The position numbers and the translations under genes are program-made. Below the pieces are notes generated by a model that was not told the origin of the DNA, made no database searches, and saw only the letters and a program-made list of their open reading frames with translations. Shown piece after piece: positions 8,536-16,962 of a stretch of DNA of 64,000 bases. The DNA is taken from the NCBI RefSeq assembly GCF_003633775.1, contig NZ_RBIN01000009.1, forward strand, positions 101,856 to 165,855, given 5' to 3'. Position 1 is the first letter of the stretch, and every line of letters starts with the position of its first letter. The stretch is from Kushneria sinocarnis. GTDB lineage: Bacteria > Pseudomonadota > Gammaproteobacteria > Pseudomonadales > Halomonadaceae.

Positions 8536-9441
8536 TTACTGGCGGTAGGCCGCTTCCTTGAGGGCCCGGATGCGATCATCCAGCGGCGGATGACTGGCAA
8601 ACAGCTTCTCCATGAACTGCCGGGTCTGGCCGGTGGTGATCGCGAACGCGGTCATCGAGCCCGGCATTTCGTCCTGCATGTCCTTCTGCGCCTTGAGACG
8701 GTTCAGGGCATTGATCATGGCACCACTGCCGGCCAGCCGGGCGCCGGCCGCGTCGGCACGATATTCGCGCCAGCGCGAGAACCAGGCGACGATCACCGAG
8801 GCGGCGATGCCGAAGACCATCTCGAACGCGAACACCACGGCGATGTAACCGAAGAAGCCCAGGCCGCCGCCTTCCTCGTCACTGCGCAGGAAGTTGTCGA
8901 GAACCATGGCGGCAATGCGGGCGAAGAACATCACAAAGGCGTTCACCACCCCCTGGATCAGCGCCAGGGTCACCATGTCGCCATTGGCCACGTGACCGAT
9001 CTCGTGACCCAGCACGGCGCGCACTTCCTCGGGGCGCATCTGCTCGAGCAGCCCCTCGGAGACACACACCAGCGCGGCGTTCTTGTTCCAGCCGGTGGCA
9101 AAGGCATTGGCCTGACGGGCCGGAAAGACGCCCACTTCGGGCATGTCGATACCGGCATCGCGGGAGAGCTCACCCACGGTGCTGATCAGCCACTGTTCGG
9201 TCGAGTTGCCGGGCTGCTCGATGATGCGTGCCCGGGTACTCATTTTGGCCATCTTCTTGGACAGCAGCAGCGAGATCAGGGAACCCGCCATGCCGAAGAT
9301 GAAACAGAAGATCAGCAGGCTGTTGAGGTTCAGGCCGCCGGCGCCATCGAGATAGCTGTCCACGCCCAGAATGCGCAGGGTCACGCTGGCGACCAGCACA
9401 ACGGCCAGGTTGGTGACCAGGAAAAGGACAATCCTCATCAT
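8536..9441 (-). CDS. htpX: Membrane-bound zinc protease HtpX
   Basis: HtpX is an inner-membrane M48 metalloprotease that degrades misfolded membrane proteins. The 301-residue protein has two N-terminal membrane helices (about 4-24 and 38-60), the zinc-binding HEIGH motif at 146-150 with its catalytic Glu147, two more hydrophobic helices (about 158-180 and 196-220), and EYRADAAGA near 228, which supplies the third zinc ligand. The tail [14 protein letters not shown] block is also family-typical. It follows alaA on the same strand with a gap of about 110 bases, enough for its own promoter; a TTGAAA box is visible in that gap but I cannot assign a sigma factor. Its terminator is at 8490-8514. 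Confidence 0.96.
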   Translation of the reverse strand: MMRIVLFLVTNLAVVLVASVTLRILGVDSYLDGAGGLNLNSLLIFCFIFGMAGSLISLLLSKKMAKMSTRARIIEQPGNSTEQWLISTVGELSRDAGIDMPEVGVFPARQANAFATGWNKNAALVCVSEGLLEQMRPEEVRAVLGHEIGHVANGDMVTLALIQGVVNAFVMFFARIAAMVLDNFLRSDEEGGGLGFFGYIAVVFAFEMVFGIAASVIVAWFSRWREYRADAAGARLAGSGAMINALNRLKAQKDMQDEMPGSMTAFAITTGQTRQFMEKLFASHPPLDDRIRALKEAAYRQ

Positions 9442-9552
9442 GTGATGGATCTCCGATAGGGCTTGGTAAGTCGCGATACGAGTCGCGTTTCACGCCTTAG
9501 ATAAGTCCTGAGCCGTTTCGTTTCAATCATCCGTTAAGGATGGTTTAGGGGA

Positions 9553-10767
9553 TTACCGGCGGCGTGCGAGAAAACGTCCGAGGCGGTCGATGGCATCCTC
9601 GAGCTGATCCACCCAGGGCAGGGTGACGATGCGCAGATGGTTCGGGTCCGGCCAGTTGAAGGCGGTGCCCTGGACCATCAGGATCTTCTCCTCGAGCAGC
9701 AGATCCAGCACCAGCTGCTGATCGTCCCGGATATCGTACATCTCGGGGTCCAGCCGGGGGAACATGTAGAGTGCCCCCTTCGGCTTGACGCAGCTCACCC
9801 CGGGGATGGCGTTGAGCTTCTGCCAGGCGGCGTCCCGCTGGGCCAGCAGCCGCCCGCCGGGCAGTACCAGGTCGTTGATCGACTGGTAACCGCCCAGCGC
9901 CGTCTGGATGGCGTGCTGGGCCGGGACATTGGCGCACAGGCGCATCGACGCCAGCATGTCGAGGCCCTGAATGAAATCGCGGGCGTGACGCCGCTCGCCG
10001 GAGAGGATCATCCAGCCGGAACGAAAGCCGGCGCAGCGATAGCTCTTCGACAGGCCGTTGAGGGTGAGGATCAGCAGGTCATCGGCCAGCGCGGCGGTCG
10101 AGACATGCTCGGTCCCGTCGTAGAGGATCTTGTCGTAGATCTCGTCGCTGAACACGATCAGGTTGTGTTCGCGTGCCAGTTCGAGCATCTGGCGCACGGC
10201 TTCGGCGGAGTAGACCGCACCGGTGGGGTTGTTGGGGTTGATGATCACCAGTGCCCGGGTGTGGGCGGTAATCTTCGAGCGCATGTCCTCGATGTCGGGC
10301 ATCCACTCGTTGTGCTCGTCGCACAGGTAGTGCACCGGCCGGCCACCTGACAGGTTGGTGGCTGCCGTCCACAGCGGATAGTCGGGGGCGGGGATCAGGA
10401 CCTCGTCGCCGTCATCGAGCAGGGCCTGCATTGCCATCACGATCAGTTCGGAGACGCCGTTGCCGACATAGATGTCCTCGATGCCGACACCGGGGATATC
10501 CTTGCGCTGGCATTCCTGCATGATCGCCTTGCGCGCCGAATAGAGCCCCTTGGAGTCGCAGTAGCCCTGGGCGGTCGGCAGGTTGCGCATCACGTCCTGG
10601 AGGATCTCCTCGGGCGCCTCGAAACCGAAGGGCGCAGGGTTGCCGATGTTCAGCTTGAGCAGCCGGTGGCCTTCCTCCTCGAGCCGCTTGGCGTGTTCGA
10701 GTACCGGACCGCGGATGTCGTAGCAAACGTGGTCGAGCTTGCGGGACTTGTGAATCGGTGAGGTCAT
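9553..10767 (-). CDS. alaA: Alanine/valine transaminase AlaA-type aminotransferase
   Basis: A 404-residue class I PLP aminotransferase. Visible: N-terminal substrate-specificity region KLDHVCYDIRGPV, the substrate-contact NIGNPAPFGF, NPNNPTGA near 178-185, DEIYDKILYD, and LNGLSKSYRCAGFRSGW holding the PLP lysine. This combination matches E. coli AlaA (YfbQ), which makes alanine from pyruvate and glutamate. The htpX-alaA-msrB arrangement is known from Pseudomonas, which supports the assignment. All three cofactor contacts look intact. Valine or other branched substrates cannot be separated by sequence. Confidence 0.9.
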   Translation of the reverse strand: MTSPIHKSRKLDHVCYDIRGPVLEHAKRLEEEGHRLLKLNIGNPAPFGFEAPEEILQDVMRNLPTAQGYCDSKGLYSARKAIMQECQRKDIPGVGIEDIYVGNGVSELIVMAMQALLDDGDEVLIPAPDYPLWTAATNLSGGRPVHYLCDEHNEWMPDIEDMRSKITAHTRALVIINPNNPTGAVYSAEAVRQMLELAREHNLIVFSDEIYDKILYDGTEHVSTAALADDLLILTLNGLSKSYRCAGFRSGWMILSGERRHARDFIQGLDMLASMRLCANVPAQHAIQTALGGYQSINDLVLPGGRLLAQRDAAWQKLNAIPGVSCVKPKGALYMFPRLDPEMYDIRDDQQLVLDLLLEEKILMVQGTAFNWPDPNHLRIVTLPWVDQLEDAIDRLGRFLARRR

Positions 10768-10891
10768 GCGTTCGGTTATCCAGCGCGGGGTTGAGAGCGA
10801 TCATGGCCGCAGGCGGCTGTCGACGCCAGCGCCGCCGGGCGAATGATCAAGAATACCGCGCTGTTGGCAAGAGGCAAACCGGCGTGGGCGA

Positions 10892-11791
10892 TCAGGCGTC
10901 GGAACGCTCGTCGGTACTGCCGTGCTGCTCGGCTGCCCGGCGTTCGGCAAGCACTTCGGGTGGCACGATGTCATCGGGCGTCTCCAGCGTCAGACGGCCG
11001 AGCTTGCCGCCGCGCAGATCCATCAGCAGGACCTCGGCGCCACGATGCAGATCGACTTCGCCGCCGCTGCGCAGACCGCCGCGTTTGGCGGCGATGGCGG
11101 TCACGATCTCTTCGCCGGTGGCGCCGAGGGTTTCCAGCCGATAGCGCTGTTTCAGGGCCTGTGGGTAACGCGACTTCAGTTCCAGGGCAATGGTGGTGGC
11201 AACATCGGTGTACTCCAGCGCCGTATCGCGAATCGCCCCGCTGGCGGCGAGCCGGTAGGCGCTGGCCTGGTCCTCGATGCGCGGCCACAGGACACCGGGG
11301 GTGTCGGTCAGGGCCACGCCGCCGGCAATACGGATCTTCTGCTGACGCTTGGTGACGGCCGGCTCGTTGCCGACCTTCGCAATTACCCGACCGGCCAGAC
11401 CATTGATCAGGGTCGATTTGCCGACATTGGGAATGCCCATCACCATTACCCGGACGTCCCGGTCGGTGCGCACATGGCCGGCCAGTTCGCGGCACAGTCC
11501 GGCAATGCGCTTGAGCTGCCTGCCCTCGGTGGTGACCACGGCAAGCGCCCGGGTATCCCCCCGTGCATTGAAGTGCTCGGTCCACACGCGGGTCTGTGCC
11601 GGATCGGCCAGATCGGCCCGGGTAAGGATCTTGAGGGTCGGCTTGTGGCGTACCAGTTCCGCCAGCATGGGATTGCTGCTGGAGTAGGGGAGTCGGGCAT
11701 CGAGCACCTCGATGACGACATCGATCTCCGGTAGCGTCTCATTGATCTGACGGCGGGCCTTGTGCATGTGACCGGGGTACCAGCCGAGCAT
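10892..11791 (-). CDS. ylqF: Ribosome biogenesis GTPase YlqF/RbgA type
   Basis: A circularly permuted GTPase: the guanine-specificity motif TRAD (57-60) comes before the P-loop GIPNVGKST (119-127) and DTPGVLWP (163-170), the order that defines the YlqF/RbgA class. The N-terminal GWYPGHM motif is also diagnostic. In Bacillus, RbgA helps late 50S subunit assembly; the role of the gammaproteobacterial relatives is less clear. Length 299 residues is normal. GGAGA lies upstream of the ATG at 11791. It sits between alaA and msrB on the same strand, with gaps of about 105-125 bases that allow separate promoters. Confidence 0.9.
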   Translation of the reverse strand: MLGWYPGHMHKARRQINETLPEIDVVIEVLDARLPYSSSNPMLAELVRHKPTLKILTRADLADPAQTRVWTEHFNARGDTRALAVVTTEGRQLKRIAGLCRELAGHVRTDRDVRVMVMGIPNVGKSTLINGLAGRVIAKVGNEPAVTKRQQKIRIAGGVALTDTPGVLWPRIEDQASAYRLAASGAIRDTALEYTDVATTIALELKSRYPQALKQRYRLETLGATGEEIVTAIAAKRGGLRSGGEVDLHRGAEVLLMDLRGGKLGRLTLETPDDIVPPEVLAERRAAEQHGSTDERSDA

Positions 11792-11896
11792 GGCAGCGTC
11801 TCCGTTTGAAGGGGCTTTCGGCGGTGGGAAGCCGTACAGGGGGCGGGACGATCATGGCCCGCCCGGCGCAGAGGTTATCAGCAGGGCCTGCCGGAA

Positions 11897-12295
11897 TCAC
11901 TCGCCCTGGTGAAAGGTCAGCGCCACCGAATTGATGCAGTAGCGCATGCCGGTCGTGTCACGCGGCCCATCGGGGAAGACATGCCCCAGATGGGCGTCGC
12001 AGCGGCGGCAGGTGACCTCGATGCGTCGCATCCCCATGCTGGTGTCCTCGTGCTCCTCGATGGCGGCATCGGCCAGCGGGCGATCGAAGCTCGGCCAGCC
12101 ACAGTGAGCCTCGAACTTGTGCTCGTTTTCGAACAGCGGGGCGCCACAGCAGATGCAGTGGTAGATGCCCTGTACCGGCTCGACCTGATAGTCACCGGTA
12201 AAGGGGCGTTCGGTGCCGGCCTGGCGTGTGACCCGGTACTGTTCATCGGTCAGCTGCTCACGCCACTCGGCATCGGTACGGGTAACCTTGTCCAT
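11897..12295 (-). CDS. msrB: Peptide-methionine (R)-S-oxide reductase
   Basis: MsrB repairs oxidised methionine (R isomer). The 132-residue protein carries the zinc-binding pairs Cys47/Cys50 and Cys96/Cys99, HCGWPSF at 64-70 and the catalytic Cys120 in RYCINS. The start at 12295 is fixed by a textbook AGGAGG six bases upstream, although the frame stays open much further upstream through the tRNA genes; those extra residues are not coding. The last residues FHQGE end the domain, so there is no MsrA fusion. A pair of adjoining palindromes lies 48-71 bases before the start. Confidence 0.96.
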   Translation of the reverse strand: MDKVTRTDAEWREQLTDEQYRVTRQAGTERPFTGDYQVEPVQGIYHCICCGAPLFENEHKFEAHCGWPSFDRPLADAAIEEHEDTSMGMRRIEVTCRRCDAHLGHVFPDGPRDTTGMRYCINSVALTFHQGE

Positions 12296-12342
12296 GCAAG
12301 CCTCCTGCAGGATGACGGCCATTGCATCGCTCACTGCCTGTG

Positions 12343-12366
12343 TGCAGCGCTGCAACGGCGCCGTTG
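12343..12366. repeat. Two abutting palindromes upstream of msrB
   Basis: TGCAGCGCTGCA (12343-12354) and CAACGGCGCCGTTG (12353-12366) are both perfect inverted repeats and share two bases. They lie 48-71 bases upstream of the msrB start and 58 bases before the tRNA promoter, a position suited to an operator. The cognate regulator is not recognisable. Confidence 0.4.
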
Positions 12367-12423
12367 ATGTCGTCCCTGTCACAATGGGGACAACACCGGA
12401 TGATTGGAAGGGGCACCTTCGGG

Positions 12424-12452
12424 TTGACACCCCGGGAGCAGGCGGGTAATAT
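12424..12452 (+). promoter_or_regulatory. Strong sigma-70 promoter of the tRNA cluster
   Basis: A perfect TTGACA (12424-12429), 17-base spacer and TAATAT (12447-12452) stand 31 bases before the first tRNA. A GC-rich stretch follows the -10 box, as in stringently controlled stable RNA promoters. Confidence 0.85.
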
Positions 12453-12483
12453 TCGCGCCACTTCGATGAGGCGAAGGCCACAC

Positions 12484-12559
12484 GTCCCGTTCGTCTAGTG
12501 GTCCAGGACCCCGCCCTTTCACGGCGGTAACAGGGGTTCGAACCCCCTACGGGACGCCA
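12484..12559 (+). tRNA. tRNA-Glu (anticodon TTC), copy 1
   Basis: The 76-base cloverleaf has a 7-bp acceptor stem (12484-12490 with 12549-12555), the TTC anticodon in a CTTTCAC loop, the GGTTCGAAC T-arm and an encoded CCA at 12557-12559. First gene of a five-tRNA cluster. Confidence 0.97.
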
Positions 12560-12582
12560 ACCATCGCACTTCGAAGTCGCAT

Positions 12583-12657
12583 GCGGGAATAGCTCAGTGG
12601 TAGAGCATCGCCTTGCCAAGGCGAGGGTCGCGAGTTCGAATCTCGTTTCCCGCTCCA
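12583..12657 (+). tRNA. tRNA-Gly (anticodon GCC), copy 1
   Basis: A 75-base cloverleaf with acceptor stem 12583-12589/12647-12653, anticodon GCC in the TTGCCAA loop, discriminator T and encoded CCA. Identical to the second copy at 12766-12840. Confidence 0.97.
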
Positions 12658-12660
12658 TGC

Positions 12661-12736
12661 GTCCCGTTCGTCTAGTGGTCCAGGACCCCGCCCTTTCACG
12701 GCGGTAACAGGGGTTCGAACCCCCTACGGGACGCCA
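12661..12736 (+). tRNA. tRNA-Glu (anticodon TTC), copy 2
   Basis: Identical to copy 1 along all 76 bases, only three bases after the preceding tRNA-Gly, so the two must be released from one precursor by RNase processing. Confidence 0.97.
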
Positions 12737-12765
12737 TCTTCGATCTCGTGCTCGTCACGTGGATC

Positions 12766-12840
12766 GCGGGAATAGCTCAGTGGTAGAGCATCGCCTTGCC
12801 AAGGCGAGGGTCGCGAGTTCGAATCTCGTTTCCCGCTCCA
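12766..12840 (+). tRNA. tRNA-Gly (anticodon GCC), copy 2
   Basis: Identical to the first tRNA-Gly of this cluster, with encoded CCA at 12838-12840. Confidence 0.97.
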
Positions 12841-12844
12841 ATGC

Positions 12845-12920
12845 GTCCCGTTCGTCTAGTGGTCCAGGACCCCGCCCTTTCACGGCGGTAACAGGGGTTC
12901 GAACCCCCTACGGGACGCCA
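12845..12920 (+). tRNA. tRNA-Glu (anticodon TTC), copy 3
   Basis: Third identical tRNA-Glu, closing the Glu-Gly-Glu-Gly-Glu cluster. A pyrimidine-rich stretch follows, but no clear hairpin terminator is visible. The 250 bases up to the next gene hold nothing else I can support. Confidence 0.97.
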
Positions 12921-13170
12921 TTTCCTTTCTTCTCGCCGGATTTTCCGACGCTGCAGATGGCCGGTCAGTGCTGCAGTGCTCGTTCGATGAGTGACCACGT
13001 CGATGGTCTGCTAACGAATTTCACGTGCCGCGTCATCACGTTCATCGCGACGTGCTAGACTACTGCCCCCGCATGATCGACGCCGATCCGGACGTGATCG
13101 CGATGATCGTGGCGACAGCCTGCAATCGAGCGTCTCGAACCGGTGATGCTCGTCGAGACTGGAGTTCTTC

Positions 13171-14127
13171 ATGGCAGAACCTGCCCTGTCCATTCGTGGC
13201 CTGACCAAGGTCTACGACAATGGCTTTCATGCATTGAAGGGGATTGATCTGGAAGTGCCCCAGGGCGACTTCTTTGCCCTGCTGGGCCCCAACGGTGCGG
13301 GCAAGTCGACGACCCTGGGCGTGGTCAGCTCGCTGGTACGCAAGACGGCCGGTGAGGTAAAGATTCACGGCATCGATATCGATCGGGATTTCTCCCGGGC
13401 CAAGTATCAGCTGGGCGTGGTTCCCCAGGAGTTCAATTTCAACCAGTTCGAGAAGGTCGAGGATATCGTTTTGACCCAGGCCGGCTACTACGGCCTGTCG
13501 ATGCGCGAGTGCCGGGACCGCTGCCGGCAGCTGCTCGAGGATCTCGGGCTGTGGGAGAAGCGCCATGCCACTGCCCGCATGCTCTCCGGCGGCATGAAGC
13601 GTCGCCTGATGATCGCCCGGGCGCTGATTCACCGACCGCGGCTGCTGATCCTGGACGAGCCGACCGCTGGCGTGGATATCGAGCTGCGGCGCAGCATGTG
13701 GTCCTACATGCGGCGCATCAACGCCGAAGAGGGCACCTCGATCATCCTGACCACGCACTATCTCGAGGAAGCCGAGAACCTCTGTCGCAACATCGCCATC
13801 ATCAATCACGGCGAGATTGTCGAGAACACCTCCATGCGTGACCTGCTGACCCAGCTGACCCGGGAAACCTTCCTGCTCGACCTGGCCCGGCCGATCGAGG
13901 CCACCCCCAGTCTTGCCGGCTTCGAGGTAGAGCAGGTCGATGCTTCCCAGCTGATGCTGTCGATCGAGAAGGGGCAGCGACTCAATGATGCCTTCCATCA
14001 GCTGGGGGAGCAGGGCGTGGATGTGGTGTCCATGCGCAACCGCGCCAACCGTCTGGAGGAGTTGTTCGTGAGTCTGGTAGAGCAGAGCAGCGGCTCGGCG
14101 CCGCAGGGCGGGGAGATCCGGTCATGA
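13171..14127 (+). CDS. yadG: ABC transporter ATP-binding protein (YadG-like)
   Basis: A 318-residue ABC ATPase with Walker A GPNGAGKST (39-47), a Q-loop in VVPQEFNF, the signature LSGGMKRR, Walker B LLILDEP and the switch His in TTHYLEEAE. The roughly 90-residue C-terminal extension after the nucleotide-binding domain is typical of ABC-2 type exporters. It pairs with the permease that overlaps it by four bases (ATGA), as in the E. coli yadGH pair. GGAG upstream supports the ATG. The exported substrate of YadGH is not known; the gene name reflects resemblance only. Confidence 0.85.
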   Translation: MAEPALSIRGLTKVYDNGFHALKGIDLEVPQGDFFALLGPNGAGKSTTLGVVSSLVRKTAGEVKIHGIDIDRDFSRAKYQLGVVPQEFNFNQFEKVEDIVLTQAGYYGLSMRECRDRCRQLLEDLGLWEKRHATARMLSGGMKRRLMIARALIHRPRLLILDEPTAGVDIELRRSMWSYMRRINAEEGTSIILTTHYLEEAENLCRNIAIINHGEIVENTSMRDLLTQLTRETFLLDLARPIEATPSLAGFEVEQVDASQLMLSIEKGQRLNDAFHQLGEQGVDVVSMRNRANRLEELFVSLVEQSSGSAPQGGEIRS

Positions 14128-14897
14128 GCATGCGCCAGCTGGCCATCGCCCTGTGGACGATCATCGTGCGCGAGATCCGCCGCTTCATGCGTATCTGGCC
14201 GCAGACCCTGCTGCCGCCATCGATCACCATGACGATGTATTTCATCATTTTCGGCAATCTGATCGGCTCGCGGGTCGGGCAGATGGATGGGGTCGATTAC
14301 ATGAGCTACATCGTCCCCGGACTGATCATGATGTCGGTCATTACCAACAGCTACTCCAACGTGGCGTCTTCCTTTTTCGGCAACAAGTTTCAGCGCAGTG
14401 TCGAGGAACTGATCATCTCGCCGATGCCCAACTGGCTGATCCTGTCGGGCTATGTCGTGGGCGGGGCTGCCCGTGGCCTGTGCGTGGGCATCATCGTGAC
14501 CATCGTGTCGCTGCTGTTCACCGATCTGCACATGGTGCATCCGCTGCTGACGGCCGTGGTGGTGATCATGACCGCGCTGCTGTTTTCGGTCGGCGGTTTC
14601 ATCAATGCGCTGCTGGCCAACAAGTTCGATGACATCTCGATCGTGCCGATCTTCGTGCTGACGCCGCTGACCTATCTGGGCGGGGTGTTCTACTCGATTC
14701 ATACGCTGCCCGATTTCTGGCAGGGGGTTTCGCTGATCAATCCGATCCTGTATATGGTCAATACGTTCCGATACGGTATCCTGGGCATTTCCGATATCGA
14801 TGTCGGCTGGGCGGTTTCGGCCATTGCGGCATTCATTGTGGTGTTCTTCGTCGTCGGGCTGAAACTTCTGGAGCGAGGCAAGGGGCTGCGGAGCTGA
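14124..14897 (+). CDS. yadH: ABC-2 type transporter permease (YadH-like)
   Basis: The 257-residue membrane protein has six hydrophobic segments in the ABC-2 permease pattern, with the conserved N-terminal WTIIVREIRRFMRIW motif and the DFWQGVSLINPILYMVN..RYGILG block between helices 5 and 6. The start codon overlaps the stop of the ATPase gene, so the two subunits are translationally coupled. Such pairs export lipids, polysaccharides or drugs; there is no context here that tells which. queF begins four bases later on the same strand and may share the transcript. Confidence 0.85.
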   Translation: MSMRQLAIALWTIIVREIRRFMRIWPQTLLPPSITMTMYFIIFGNLIGSRVGQMDGVDYMSYIVPGLIMMSVITNSYSNVASSFFGNKFQRSVEELIISPMPNWLILSGYVVGGAARGLCVGIIVTIVSLLFTDLHMVHPLLTAVVVIMTALLFSVGGFINALLANKFDDISIVPIFVLTPLTYLGGVFYSIHTLPDFWQGVSLINPILYMVNTFRYGILGISDIDVGWAVSAIAAFIVVFFVVGLKLLERGKGLRS

Positions 14898-14901
14898 CCA
14901 C

Positions 14902-15729
14902 ATGAGTGACGAACTCCTCGACGGTGCCCCGCTGGGGCAGGCATCAGCCTATCCGGATCACTATGATGCGGCGCTGCTGTATGCCATCGACCGCGCCACC
15001 ACACGCGAAGCGCTGGACATCGACGAGGATGAGCTGCCCTTCGAGGGCGAGGACGAGTGGCAGGCGTTCGAGCTCTCCTGGCTTGAGCCGCGCGGCAAGC
15101 CGGTGGTGGCGATTGCCCGCTTCCGGGTGCCGGCGGAGTCGCCGCGGCTGATCGAGTCGAAATCCTGGAAGCTCTATCTCAACAGCTTCAATCAGCAGCG
15201 CTTTGCCTCGTCGGTCGAGGTGCGCCGCACTCTCAAGCGGGATCTTACCGAAGCCACCGGCGCCGAGGTGGAGGTCACCCTGTTCGGGGTCGATGACGCG
15301 GCCCTGGCGCCGGCCCGGCTGCCCGGCAGATGCCTCGACGAGCTGGATATCGAGATCGATACCTTCACGCCGGAGCCATCCTTTCTGATTACCGGTGACG
15401 AGGTGGTCGAGGAGACGCTGCACTCGCATCTGCTCAAGTCCAACTGCCCGGTCACGGGGCAGCCCGACTGGGGGAGTGTGCTGATCCGCTATCGGGGCCC
15501 GGTACTCGATCACCATGGCCTGCTGGCCTACATTGTTTCCTTTCGCAACCATCAGGATTTTCACGAGCACTGCGTGGAGCGGATGTTTACCGATATCATG
15601 CGCGAGGCCAACCCCGAGCGACTGCTGGTGATGGCGCGCTATGTCCGTCGTGGCGGGCTGGATATCAATCCGTGGCGGGCCACGCCCGGCGAGCAGCCCC
15701 CGGAGACGCTGCGCCTGACGCGCCAGTAA
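14902..15729 (+). CDS. queF: NADPH-dependent 7-cyano-7-deazaguanine reductase
   Basis: QueF reduces preQ0 to preQ1 in queuosine tRNA modification. The 275-residue length marks the long, two-domain YqcD type found in Proteobacteria. The diagnostic ESKSWKLYLNSFN motif is at 85-97, the nucleophilic Cys182 lies in KSNCPVTGQPDWG with Asp189 as the acid, and the FRNHQDFHEHC block follows near 212-222. It starts four bases after the ABC permease stop and may be cotranscribed, but there is no functional link. tRNA-Ser follows; it is not a queuosine-modified species. Confidence 0.96.
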   Translation: MSDELLDGAPLGQASAYPDHYDAALLYAIDRATTREALDIDEDELPFEGEDEWQAFELSWLEPRGKPVVAIARFRVPAESPRLIESKSWKLYLNSFNQQRFASSVEVRRTLKRDLTEATGAEVEVTLFGVDDAALAPARLPGRCLDELDIEIDTFTPEPSFLITGDEVVEETLHSHLLKSNCPVTGQPDWGSVLIRYRGPVLDHHGLLAYIVSFRNHQDFHEHCVERMFTDIMREANPERLLVMARYVRRGGLDINPWRATPGEQPPETLRLTRQ

Positions 15730-15739
15730 TACCGGATGG

Positions 15740-15768
15740 TTGCAATCCGGGCCAGCTCATGACAGACT
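15740..15768 (+). promoter_or_regulatory. Candidate promoter of tRNA-Ser
   Basis: TTGCAA (15740-15745), 17-base spacer and CAGACT (15763-15768), then a GC-rich stretch, lie 40 bases before the tRNA. The -10 match is weak (3/6). Confidence 0.35.
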
Positions 15769-15808
15769 GTGCGCCGTTTCGAGGGGGCGCCCCTTGAAAC
15801 CACAATGC

Positions 15809-15896
15809 GGAGAGGTGTCCGAGTGGTCGAAGGAGCACGCCTGGAAAGTGTGTAAGTCGAAAGGCTTCGAGGGTTCGAATCCCTCCCTCTCCGCCA
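15809..15896 (+). tRNA. tRNA-Ser (anticodon GGA)
   Basis: An 88-base class II tRNA with acceptor stem 15809-15815/15886-15892, a CTGGAAA anticodon loop (GGA reads UCC/UCU codons), a long variable arm, the GGTTCGAATCC T-arm and encoded CCA at 15894-15896. Confidence 0.97.
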
Positions 15897-15907
15897 CCGA
15901 ATTGCAG

Positions 15908-15933
15908 AAAACCGGCCTCATGGCCGGTTTTTT
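15908..15933 (+). terminator. Rho-independent terminator of tRNA-Ser
   Basis: AACCGGCC (15910-15917) pairs with GGCCGGTT (15922-15929) around a 4-base loop, ending in six T residues, 12 bases after the tRNA. Confidence 0.93.
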
Positions 15934-15934
15934 A

Positions 15935-16078
15935 ATGCCCGAATCTTTCATGTCCGAATACACGCCAGCGGAAGAAGCAGATTCGCTTCGGAACGTCCTG
16001 GCGTTGTTCAGGGGCCAACAGGACGGGCTCGTCATTCCCCCCCGTTGCGCGGCGACCTGTAACGACCGGCTTCAATAG
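15935..16078 (+). other. Candidate small transcript or 47-aa ORF between two terminators
   Basis: The interval after the tRNA-Ser terminator closes with a second terminator on the same strand. It contains an open frame of 47 codons from an ATG at 15935 (a second ATG at 15950) to a TAG inside the second hairpin. No ribosome binding site stands before either ATG and I recognise no family, so a small RNA, a 3' trailer or a chance frame are equally possible. Confidence 0.25.
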
Positions 16079-16089
16079 TCGGTTTTTTT
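16065..16089 (+). terminator. Second rho-independent terminator downstream of tRNA-Ser
   Basis: A 6-bp stem with one G-T pair (16065-16070 with 16078-16083), 7-base loop and a run of seven T residues. No annotated gene ends here on this strand. Confidence 0.6.
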
Positions 16090-16197
16090 CATTTCAGTGC
16101 CTGCTTCCATCCCTTGTCTGCTCCGGGCAAACTACCGACGAGCTGGAAGGGGCGGTGCGCTTCCCGCCAGACATGCGTGGCTGTGCAAGGGATACAC

Positions 16198-16962
16198 ATG
16201 GCAGCCATGTCCTTTCTCGGTCAGCGTCATGAGGTGTCTCGAGTCGTGTGGAAGGGCAGGGGGTTACGGCGATCGTATGGTGTTCCGGCAAAGGGTATTC
16301 GAGATAAGGGTATCCGACATGTTGCGATCGGCTTGTTGGCACTGGGCATGCTGATGATGGCGCCACTGGCGTCTGCCCATCCGCATGGCTGGGTGGATTA
16401 TACGGTGCGTGTGCTGTTCGACGACCAGGGTCGAATGACGGCACTGGAGCAACACTGGAAGATGGATCCCTTCTATAGCCTGACACTGACCGAAGAGCTC
16501 GCCCGGGTAAAGGATGGGGGGTCCATGCAGCAGCGGCTGGATACGCTGGGCCATGAGATCGTGACCAATTTGGCAAGAGAACACTATCTCACGCACGTAT
16601 ATCGGGGAGAGAAGGAGCTCGAGCTCGGCTAGGTAACGGATTACACCACCATGATGAGCGATCAACGGGTGGAATTCTTTTTCATTCTGCCGCTGGCCAG
16701 ACCGCAAGCGCCTGCCGGGAACTCCCTGCGCTGGCAGATCTACGACGATACTTACTTCATCGAGTTTCTCTACGATGACAAGACTGAATCGCCACTGACC
16801 CTGGTAGACGCACCGAAGGGATGCAGCACATCGGTTCAGCACGCCGATCCTGATCCGAAGAAGGTGGCTGCGGCTTCCGCCATCGATATGACCGGAAACG
16901 CCCCTGCCGGTCTTGGTCGCTATTTTGCCGATACCGGAGTGCTTGAATGTCGCGTCCCGTAA
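16198..16962 (+). pseudogene. DUF1007 family periplasmic protein gene, interrupted by an in-frame stop
   Basis: DUF1007 proteins are periplasmic partners of NicO-type metal transporters. The first part (from an ATG at 16198 with AAGGGA upstream) has a signal peptide ending ASA and then HPHGWVDYTVRVLFDDQG, the usual mature start. A TAG at 16630-16632 stops it after ELELG. The same frame resumes at once with VTDYTTMMSDQRVEFFF, then YDDTYFIEFLYDD and a closing LGRYFADTGVLEC, all parts of the same family. The whole therefore equals one normal-length gene with one nonsense codon. Readthrough is possible, but the neighbouring gene is also broken. Its end overlaps the start of the NicO gene by 16 bases. 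Confidence 0.85.

Noticed and set aside
12296..12658. N-terminal extension of MsrB through the tRNA genes
   Set aside because: The frame is open by chance; AGGAGG fixes the start at 12295 and the extension would translate tRNA antisense sequence.
12484..12920. CRISPR-like regular repeats
   Set aside because: The repeated units are full tRNA genes with cloverleaf pairing and CCA ends, not short repeats with spacers.
16630..16632. TAG read as pyrrolysine or as programmed readthrough
   Set aside because: No pyrrolysine machinery is expected in this group, no stop-codon context element is seen, and the next gene is frameshifted, so decay explains it better.
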